The notes beneath the pieces were generated by a model that worked only from the letters and a program-made list of their open reading frames with translations, ran no database searches and had not been told where the DNA came from. From an uncultured Oscillospiraceae bacterium (GTDB lineage Bacteria; Bacillota; Clostridia; Oscillospirales; Oscillospiraceae), in the NCBI GenBank assembly GCA_934636045.1, contig CAKTZP010000001.1:1-56608 (forward strand): DNA of 56,608 nt. The letters run 5' to 3'. Positions within the stretch are counted from its first letter, which is position 1; each line of letters begins with the position of its first letter. Below, in pieces: positions 19,353 to 25,604 of the stretch. Both the position numbers and the translations under genes were made by a program.

Positions 19353-19829
19353 TTACTTAAGGATTTTCTTCATATCGGTCGTCTTCTGCGCGGGGATGAT
19401 CTGGATTTCGACCTTGACGCCCTTCGCCATCAGCTCGCGGAAGATCTGACGCTCTTCCTCAGACGCAGAGATGTTCTGATAGAGCTTGGTGCGGCCGGCG
19501 GACATGCCCATGCCGCCGATGTTCAGGAAATCGATGTCGACGCCCTTTTCGATCAGGCTCTTAATGGTCTGCGGCACCTTCACGATCATCATCGTCGGCT
19601 TGGCCAGACCGGCCTTGAGGATCTCGGCGGCCTCGTCGATGGTGCGGATCTCAATGCTGACATGAGCCGGCACGAGCAGCGCAAACATTTCCTGCATGAA
19701 CGGATCCTGCGAGACCTTATCGTCCACGACAAGGATGTGCTGAACGTTCGAAAGCGTCTTGAGCCAAGTGGCGATGACCTGACCGTGGATCAGGCGGTCA
19801 TCAATACGGGTAAATACCAGATTTTTCAC
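19353..19829 (-). CDS. PTS mannose/fructose/sorbose-family IIB component (second copy)
   Basis: Cytoplasmic phosphocarrier that passes phosphate from IIA to the sugar at the IIC/IID channel. The 158-residue protein has the signature RIDDRLIHGQV with phospho-His15, VVDDKVSQDPF and NIGGMGMSAGR. GTG at 19829 is taken as start because TTGGAGG precedes it by five bases; a TTG four codons upstream would place that site inside the gene. It lies 45 bases downstream of IIA. A second, diverged IIB of equal length heads the operon. Confidence 0.9.
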   Translation of the reverse strand: MKNLVFTRIDDRLIHGQVIATWLKTLSNVQHILVVDDKVSQDPFMQEMFALLVPAHVSIEIRTIDEAAEILKAGLAKPTMMIVKVPQTIKSLIEKGVDIDFLNIGGMGMSAGRTKLYQNISASEEERQIFRELMAKGVKVEIQIIPAQKTTDMKKILK

Positions 19830-19874
19830 AGCAACCTCCAAAAAATGAATTACTTTTTAAGTTGGCAGCACCGG

Positions 19875-20279
19875 TCAGTGCTTGCCGAATTCGCCGATCT
19901 CGCTCTTGCCGGTTTCCAGCAGGGCATCGACCAGCTCGTCTGCGGTCATGCCGTCGTAGCGCTCGAGGACGCAGTACATGACCATGGAAAGATTTACACC
20001 CGTAACGATCCGGATGTTATGCTTTTTGGAAAGGCGGAAGAGGGTGTTATTCGGCGTGCCGCCCATGATATCCACCAGCGCGACCACGCCCTCGCCGGTG
20101 TCCACCGACGTGACCTTGCGCTCGGTCTCCTCCAAAAATTCCTCCGGGCTCATCGACGGCAGCACGCATGCGCTGTCCATCTGCTCGCCGCGGCCGACCA
20201 GCATGGCGGCGCTGTTGAGCAGCTCCTCCGCCAGCTTTCCGTGTGTTGCAACAATTACACCAATCACTGTTCGTTCCAT
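19875..20279 (-). CDS. PTS mannose-family IIA component
   Basis: Accepts phosphate from HPr. The 134-residue protein has the mannose-IIA start VIGVIVATHGKLAEELL with phospho-His13, followed by ALVDIMGGTPNN and the strand RIVTGVNLSMV. It is a stand-alone IIA, not fused to IIB as in E. coli ManX. Its start overlaps the upstream epimerase gene by 16 bases. Confidence 0.93.
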   Translation of the reverse strand: MERTVIGVIVATHGKLAEELLNSAAMLVGRGEQMDSACVLPSMSPEEFLEETERKVTSVDTGEGVVALVDIMGGTPNNTLFRLSKKHNIRIVTGVNLSMVMYCVLERYDGMTADELVDALLETGKSEIGEFGKH

Positions 20280-20953
20280 CCTCTCATAATGTCAAGAATG
20301 TAGCGCTCGTATTCCTCGCAGAAGCGGGCAGCACCATACTTCATTGCCGAGGATGTGCCGATCACCAAGCCGGTCGCGCCGTTTTTCAGCATGTTGATGC
20401 TGTTTGGAACGGTCGTATTGCCGTCCACGATAATGTCGATCTTATGGTCGAAGCGGGCGGTCTCCTCGCGCACGCGGTGCAGCTTATCAAGGTGATCGGG
20501 CAGCATTTTCTGCCCCGCAAAGCCGGGGTTCACGGCCATGACCAGCACGAAATCCAGATATGTCCCAAGCTCAGCGATATAGCTCACCGGGACGCCGGGA
20601 CTCAGCGCGATGCCTGTCTTGCAGCCGCGCGCCTTCAGATCCATCAGCAGCCGGTGGGGGTTGCGGGCGGTTTCCGGATGGAAGCTGACCCAGTCGCCCT
20701 CGGCCGGCTGGAGGATCTGCACGAAGCCCTCCGGATCCGTGCACATCAGGTGCAGGTCGATGGGCAGCTTCGTTGCTTTCTTCAGCGCCGCGTAATCGCG
20801 CACGCCAAGCATAATATTCGGTACATAATGCCCGTCCATTACGTCGAAGTGGATGGCGTCAATGCCGCTGGCTTCAAACGCATGCGCATACGGCTCCATG
20901 TCGGCCGGGGTGCTGCACATAATGGACGGAGAAATGATAAAATTCTTATTCAT
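20264..20953 (-). CDS. Ribulose-phosphate 3-epimerase family protein, allulose-6-phosphate epimerase (AlsE)-like
   Basis: TIM-barrel sugar-phosphate 3-epimerase, 229 residues. Metal and catalytic residues are in HFDVMDGHYVPN, DLHLMC and IIVDGNTTV; the phosphate-binding end is LVIGTSS. HPETA, AVNPGFAGQ and the IGTSS end resemble hexulose-6-phosphate epimerases such as AlsE more than pentose-phosphate Rpe, which usually reads NPGFGGQ; this distinction is my inference. The gene lies between IID and IIA of the PTS and overlaps IIA, which points to epimerisation of the imported ketose phosphate. Confidence 0.87.
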   Translation of the reverse strand: MNKNFIISPSIMCSTPADMEPYAHAFEASGIDAIHFDVMDGHYVPNIMLGVRDYAALKKATKLPIDLHLMCTDPEGFVQILQPAEGDWVSFHPETARNPHRLLMDLKARGCKTGIALSPGVPVSYIAELGTYLDFVLVMAVNPGFAGQKMLPDHLDKLHRVREETARFDHKIDIIVDGNTTVPNSINMLKNGATGLVIGTSSAMKYGAARFCEEYERYILDIMRGWNEQ

Positions 20954-21010
20954 AGGATTGCCTCGCTGTTGTTCAGACTAAAAAAGGGCAAATGCCGGAA
21001 AATTTTGTTT

Positions 21011-21050
21011 GAACATGACAGTGCAGGCCGGAACCTGCACTGCCATGTTC
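21011..21050 (-). terminator. Hairpin between IID and the epimerase gene
   Basis: GAACATG-A-CAGTGCAGG (21011-21027) pairs with CCTGCACTG-C-CATGTTC (21034-21050) around a six-base loop, with one internal mismatch. In the minus direction it is followed by AAACAAAATTTT. It could be a partial terminator or an mRNA end-protecting hairpin that gives the proximal transport genes higher expression. Confidence 0.6.
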
Positions 21051-21090
21051 AGTTTTAGGGAGAGGGATGGAAAAGTATGTGTGTTAAGGA

Positions 21091-21921
21091 TTAATAAGCA
21101 CCGCAGAGTGCTGCCAGGCCGATCGTGATAAATGCCAGAACGAACATAAGGAGAATGATGACCGTCGGCTTTACACGCTTCTTCAGCAGGCCCCAAACGC
21201 CAAGCACGAGAGCCAGCGGAACCATGCCGGGGAGCAGCGCGTCGAACACGGTGGTCTGGAGGTTGAACGCAACAGAGCCGATCTCGTTGCTGACTTCCCA
21301 GCCGATGAGCGAGAAGTTGAAGCTGATGTTGCTGACGGCCATACTACCGATGACCATCAAGCCGACAATGCTGACGAGCTCGAGGATTCTGTTGAGCAAA
21401 CCGGTCTTCAGGAAAGTGATGATCGCGCTCTTGCCCTTGCGGTAGCCCATCATGTACATGTTGTAGCCGAGGGTGAGCATGATCACCTTGTAGATGATTT
21501 CAAACAGGATCGGGCCTGCATAGTTGCCGGCCAGAGCCAGCTGGATGCAAACACCGGCGAGGATCGGGTAAACGATCGACTGCGAGACGACGTCGCCGAT
21601 ACCGGCCAGGGGGCCCATCAGAGCGGAACGCACCGAGAGGATCTCGTCGGCGGTGATATCGCCGTCGTTCGCGCGCTTTTCTTCCATCGCGGCGGTAATG
21701 CCGTGGATGACCGTGCCCATGTAGGAGGGCTCGGTGTTGAAGAAGTTCATGTACTTGGAAATTTCTTCCGCGTACTGATCTTCCTTATACAGACGTCTGA
21801 CGATGGGAATGAACGCGTTGGCATTGCCGAGCGCCTGAAGGCGTTCATAGTTATAACACGTTTCACTGGAGTAGCCGAGCAACCAGTTCTTGACAAGGTC
21901 AGATTTTCTAAGCTGTGCCAT
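21091..21921 (-). CDS. PTS mannose-family IID component
   Basis: Membrane subunit that with IIC forms the sugar channel. The 276-residue protein begins with the cytoplasmic, helical IID region (NWLLGYSSETCYNYERLQ, RRLYKEDQYAEEISKYMNFFN), has RSALMGPLAGIGDVVSQS, the most conserved IID motif, and ends with several membrane helices. It starts two bases after the IIC stop. Confidence 0.95.
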   Translation of the reverse strand: MAQLRKSDLVKNWLLGYSSETCYNYERLQALGNANAFIPIVRRLYKEDQYAEEISKYMNFFNTEPSYMGTVIHGITAAMEEKRANDGDITADEILSVRSALMGPLAGIGDVVSQSIVYPILAGVCIQLALAGNYAGPILFEIIYKVIMLTLGYNMYMMGYRKGKSAIITFLKTGLLNRILELVSIVGLMVIGSMAVSNISFNFSLIGWEVSNEIGSVAFNLQTTVFDALLPGMVPLALVLGVWGLLKKRVKPTVIILLMFVLAFITIGLAALCGAY

Positions 21922-21923
21922 GA

Positions 21924-22667
21924 TTATGCCGCCTCCTTTTCTTTGTCCTTACCAAAGAGGTAGATGATAAAGGCAATGATGGCGCCAAAGATGGTGATAG
22001 CCATCGTGCTCAGGCCGAGGAACTGCGCAAGGAAGAAGCCGAGGAAGAAGAACGGGAGGATCTTCTTCTGGCCGAGGAAGTTCAGCAACATGCCGACGCC
22101 GAGTGCCGGGAGGATGCCGCCGACCATTGCGAAGCCGTCGATAAGCCACTGCGGGCAGGCCGCCAGCCAGTCGCCGACCACAGCGCCCTTCATCACGATG
22201 AGGAACGCGGGCACGCCGTTGAGCAGCAGGGATACGAAGAACGAGGGTACGTAGTTGCAGAAGCGGATCATCTTCAGGTTGCCCTTCGCAGCGAACTTGT
22301 CCGCCATATGAACCCAAACTGCGTTGATGGACATATAGGCGTTCCAAATCATAACTGCGACAGAACCGAGGATGACACCGACCGTGGTTGCAGTCGTCAT
22401 ATCAAGGCCGGAGACAAGGCCGAGCGCCGTGCCTACGGAGCCGGCGAACATTGCGTTGCCGGGCATGGAGCCGCCGGCGGTAATGAAGCCGACGTAGGGA
22501 AGGTTAATGGCCGCAGCCAGCATCATGCCTTCCATGGGCTTGCCCATCACGATACCGACCAGGAAGCCGGACCAGATCGGGTAGAGCCAGGTTCTGGTGA
22601 TGACATGGCTGAACCACCAAGTGCTGCAAGTAGCAATCAAAGCTACAAGGATAGCGCGTACTACCAT
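21924..22667 (-). CDS. PTS mannose/sorbose-family IIC component
   Basis: Sugar-translocating membrane subunit, 247 residues, with about seven or eight predicted membrane segments and the family features WSGFLVGIVMGKPMEGMMLA, MPGNAMFAG and GGILPALGVGMLLNFLG. It lies 96 bases downstream of enzyme I; that spacer holds only T-rich sequence and the AGGAGAAAAG ribosome binding site. Confidence 0.94.
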   Translation of the reverse strand: MVVRAILVALIATCSTWWFSHVITRTWLYPIWSGFLVGIVMGKPMEGMMLAAAINLPYVGFITAGGSMPGNAMFAGSVGTALGLVSGLDMTTATTVGVILGSVAVMIWNAYMSINAVWVHMADKFAAKGNLKMIRFCNYVPSFFVSLLLNGVPAFLIVMKGAVVGDWLAACPQWLIDGFAMVGGILPALGVGMLLNFLGQKKILPFFFLGFFLAQFLGLSTMAITIFGAIIAFIIYLFGKDKEKEAA

Positions 22668-22763
22668 TTCTTTTCTCCTTTTTTAAAATTTTGGAAGTGC
22701 GTCATTGTTTCCCGTTTCACATCCCTCTCTAAGTTTTTTTGTGCATCCGCTTGCTAAGGCATC

Positions 22764-24488
22764 TCACACGCCGAAGTAGTCCCCCGGAAGGGCCTGCTTC
22801 AGCAGTGCGGTGGCCTCGTCGGCATCATGCGCATGGAGCAGCGGCTCCTGCAAGGTCTGCAGTGCCTCAAGATCCAGCAGCGACATCAGGCGCTTTGCCC
22901 GAAGCAGCTTGGACGAGGACATGCTGAATTTGCGTAAGCCAAGTATTGCCAATGCAGCTAAGCCGACTCGGTCGCCCGCCATCTCGCCGCACAGAGAGCA
23001 TTCCTTGCCGCGCTCTCGGGTGACGGTGATGGTGCGGTGAATGAGCCTCAAAACCGCAGGATGCATAAATTTATTCAGATAGCTGACCTTTTCGTTCAGC
23101 CGATCTGCCGCGAAGGTATACTGCACAAGGTCGTTGCTGCCGATGCTGACAAAGTCGATGGAATCGAGCAGCTGGTCGAGCATAATGACCGCGGAGGGGA
23201 TCTCCACCATAATGCCGACCTTAACGTCTGCGCGGTGCGGAATATTTTCCTCGGTGAGCCGGTCATCCGCCAGCTTGAGGTAGGCCAGCATGGCCTCCAG
23301 CTCCGAGACTGTGGCAATCATCGGGAACATCACCCGCACGTCGCCATGAACGGCGGCGCGGAGGATGGCGCGAAGCTGGGTCAGGATCAGGTCGCTGCGA
23401 TCCATACAGATGCGCACGGCGCGATAGCCCATGAAGGGATTTTCCTCCTGCGGCAGTGCCAGCGCCGGGGCGTTCTTGTCGCCGCCGATGTCGATGGTGC
23501 GGATGGTCAGTGCCTTGCCCTCCAGCGCCTTGGCCGCCTGTGCATAGGCTTGATATTGCTCCTCCTCCGAGGGGAGGGTCTTTCGGTCGAGGAACAGGAA
23601 CTCCGAGCGGAACAGTCCGACGCCGTCGCAGTCGCAATCCGTCGGGCGCAGCAGCTCGCAGGGATCGGTAATGTTCATGTAAAGGCCGCTCTTGACGCCG
23701 TCCGCGCTCCGGAAGGGACGCGCGCCATAGTTGCGCAGCAGCTCGTGCTTTTTCCGGTAGACCTCGAGCGCAGTCTCGCAGTCGGCCAGCTCTTCGGCGG
23801 TCAGCCCGTAGCAGAGGGTGCCCTTTTCGCCGTCGAGGTAAACCGTTGTGTGCTCCCCTACCGGATCGATGCTGCCGCAGCCGACGACCGTCGGAATCTG
23901 CAGACCGGAGGCGAGGATGGAAACGTGCGAGGTCTTGGTGCCGTTACCGATGACGAGCCCCTTGATGTGCTCGACCTTGGCCGACATCAGCGTCGACGGC
24001 AGGAGCTGGTTGGCCAGCACCACGCAGTCGGAGGAAAGCGCAGACAGGTCGGGGCGGCTCACGCCCTCAATCTGGCAGGCGATGCGCAGGGAAAGATCGT
24101 GGATATCCTCGGCGCGAGCGGACATATAATCGTCGTTGAGCGCCAGCAGCATATCCTCCTGCTCCTTGCCGCTGGAAAGCACGGCGGCCGACGCACTCAG
24201 TCCGGCCTGTGCCGCAGCGGTGATCTGGTCGCGGAAGAAGGAGTCGTCCAGCATGGCCATCTGCACATCCATCAGATCGGCCTGCTCCGCCGCGCCGGCC
24301 ACGGCGTATTGCTCTTTGGCGGCGGTCAGCTCGGCGGCAATGGTCTGAAGGGCCGCGTCGATGCGCGCCAGTGTGCTGTCAACCGGCTCGGCCGCGCGCT
24401 GATGCAAATCAAACGCGGGCGGCTCGGCCAGCAGATAGCTCGGCGCGAGCGTACAGCCGGGACAAACAGGAACACCTTGCAGGATCAC
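22764..24488 (-). CDS. ptsI: Phosphoenolpyruvate-protein phosphotransferase (PTS enzyme I)
   Basis: Takes phosphate from phosphoenolpyruvate and passes it to HPr. The 574-residue protein has normal length. The phospho-His188 lies in NGTKTSHVSILA (usual form GGRTSHTAI), followed by the PEP-binding barrel with VGLFRSEFLF, RTIDIGGDK, NPFMGYRAVR, SIGSNDLVQY and the catalytic Cys in CGEMAGD. It starts with GTG two bases after the HPr stop, with GGAGGAA inside the end of the HPr gene. Having enzyme I and HPr inside a sugar-specific operon is unusual; they may be the dedicated or the only copies in this genome. Confidence 0.96.
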   Translation of the reverse strand: MILQGVPVCPGCTLAPSYLLAEPPAFDLHQRAAEPVDSTLARIDAALQTIAAELTAAKEQYAVAGAAEQADLMDVQMAMLDDSFFRDQITAAAQAGLSASAAVLSSGKEQEDMLLALNDDYMSARAEDIHDLSLRIACQIEGVSRPDLSALSSDCVVLANQLLPSTLMSAKVEHIKGLVIGNGTKTSHVSILASGLQIPTVVGCGSIDPVGEHTTVYLDGEKGTLCYGLTAEELADCETALEVYRKKHELLRNYGARPFRSADGVKSGLYMNITDPCELLRPTDCDCDGVGLFRSEFLFLDRKTLPSEEEQYQAYAQAAKALEGKALTIRTIDIGGDKNAPALALPQEENPFMGYRAVRICMDRSDLILTQLRAILRAAVHGDVRVMFPMIATVSELEAMLAYLKLADDRLTEENIPHRADVKVGIMVEIPSAVIMLDQLLDSIDFVSIGSNDLVQYTFAADRLNEKVSYLNKFMHPAVLRLIHRTITVTRERGKECSLCGEMAGDRVGLAALAILGLRKFSMSSSKLLRAKRLMSLLDLEALQTLQEPLLHAHDADEATALLKQALPGDYFGV

Positions 24489-24490
24489 AA

Positions 24491-24751
24491 TTATTCCTCC
24501 AATGCCTCAATGTACTTGACAATTTCCTCGGCCGCGGTCTGTTCGTCGTCGCCCTCGGTGCGGACAACGACCTCGGTTCCCTGCTTGATGCAGGCGTGAA
24601 GGACACTGAAAATGCTCTTCGCGTCGCAGGAGCGGTCATCGGCCAGCACCGTCACCTTGCTATGGAAGGACTTCGCCAGCGCAACGAGCTGCGCGGCGGG
24701 TCTTGCATGAAGACCGGTCTGATTCTGAACCGTTGTTTTGAGCTCAACCAT
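24491..24751 (-). CDS. ptsH: Phosphocarrier protein HPr
   Basis: Relays phosphate from enzyme I to IIA. The 86-residue protein has His15 in TGLHARPAAQLVALA and Ser46 in DAKSIFSVL, the site used by HPr kinase for carbon catabolite control in Firmicutes. The residues after Ser46 (IFSVLHACI) differ from the common IMGVMSLG, so the HPr kinase/CcpA interface may be altered. The ATG at 24751 follows AAAGGAG. Confidence 0.94.
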   Translation of the reverse strand: MVELKTTVQNQTGLHARPAAQLVALAKSFHSKVTVLADDRSCDAKSIFSVLHACIKQGTEVVVRTEGDDEQTAAEEIVKYIEALEE

Positions 24752-24783
24752 ATCGAATTCTCCTTTAGACAAAAGCGTAACAA

Positions 24784-25260
24784 TCAAAGATATTTGGAAA
24801 GCGGAGTTTTGGCCTCCGCATAGACAACCTGTACATAAACCTCCGCGCCCTCGTTCTGGAGCTGGCGCAGGATGCGCCGCTCCTCCTCGGACATATACAC
24901 GCCGCGGCAAAGCAGGCTGCGGCTGGCACCGGCCGCCATGCCGCCGATGTTGATGCTGTCCGGACGATAGCCGTTATCCCAGAGGTACTTCATCGCCTGC
25001 GGCGAGCGCATCAGCAGGATCGTGTTGGGGTAGCTGCCGGCGGGCTGGGCGTTGAGGTAATCCAGTGCGTCACTGCAGCGAAGAATCTTCAGCTCGATGC
25101 CCATCGGCACGGAGAGGGCCAGAACCGTCTTGGCCAGCGGATCCTCCGCGCTCTGGTCGTCGGCAATCACAATCTGCCGGACAGCCAGCTTCTTTGCCCA
25201 TGAGATCAAAACCTGCCCATGGATGAGCCGCTCATCGATCCGGTTCAAAACAATATTCAT
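24784..25260 (-). CDS. PTS mannose-family IIB component (first copy)
   Basis: First gene of the minus-strand PTS operon. The 158-residue protein has NRIDERLIHGQV with phospho-His14, IADDQSAEDPLAK and SINIGGMAAGAS. It is clearly diverged from the IIB at 19353-19829. ATG at 25260 is chosen over upstream in-frame codons because the promoter at 25328-25356 lies just upstream and the remaining length fits IIB exactly. Confidence 0.9.
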   Translation of the reverse strand: MNIVLNRIDERLIHGQVLISWAKKLAVRQIVIADDQSAEDPLAKTVLALSVPMGIELKILRCSDALDYLNAQPAGSYPNTILLMRSPQAMKYLWDNGYRPDSINIGGMAAGASRSLLCRGVYMSEEERRILRQLQNEGAEVYVQVVYAEAKTPLSKYL

Positions 25261-25327
25261 GATATCCTTTGAACCTCCATGACCCGGTTGATGAGAAACA
25301 GTGTCGGTATACGCAACTGATACTTCG

Positions 25328-25356
25328 ATTATATGCTTAACACGCATGGTTGTCAA
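25328..25356 (-). promoter_or_regulatory. Perfect-consensus sigma70 promoter of the PTS operon
   Basis: On the minus strand TTGACA (25351-25356), 17-base spacer, TATAAT (25328-25333), both boxes exact. The start codon of IIB is about 65 bases downstream. No convincing sigma54 -24/-12 element was found in the spacer. Confidence 0.88.
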
Positions 25357-25369
25357 ATTTTCGAGAGTT

Positions 25370-25393
25370 TTACACACTCGTCCGTTTGTGTAA
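25370..25393. promoter_or_regulatory. Inverted repeat upstream of the PTS promoter (candidate operator)
   Basis: TTACACA (25370-25376) and TGTGTAA (25387-25393) form a perfect seven-base inverted repeat with a ten-base spacer. It ends 14 bases upstream of the -35 box of the PTS operon, a position suited to an activator such as the divergent regulator. Confidence 0.55.
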
Positions 25394-25472
25394 GTCTCTG
25401 TTTTGACTATATTCGATAGTTTGCCAAAGCAAAATTTGTGCATTTTGCCATGTGTTCTTCTTGTTTTTCCTC

Positions 25473-25481
25473 TGATATAAT
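25473..25481 (+). promoter_or_regulatory. Extended -10 promoter of the LevR-like regulator
   Basis: TGATATAAT is an exact extended -10 (TGnTATAAT). No good -35 box is seen at 16-18 bases. The regulator's ATG lies about 120 bases downstream. Confidence 0.6.
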
Positions 25482-25604
25482 AGATATGTGTCCAAAACCA
25501 TGACACTTTCCGACACTGATCGAAGCCGGAATGGACGAACCGTGTAGGAAATCCGCACATTTTAGCAATCATGCAAAAAAACTTTTTTCCGGGAGGCAGA
25601 GTGT

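Noticed and set aside
17598..20953. Ribulose monophosphate (formaldehyde) pathway
   Set aside because: An HPI-like SIS protein is present, but no hexulose-phosphate synthase; the epimerase belongs to the Rpe/AlsE family, not to the synthase family.
25261..25604. Sigma54 (-24/-12) promoter for the PTS operon
   Set aside because: No convincing TGGCAC-N5-TTGC match on the minus strand, while a perfect sigma70 promoter is present.
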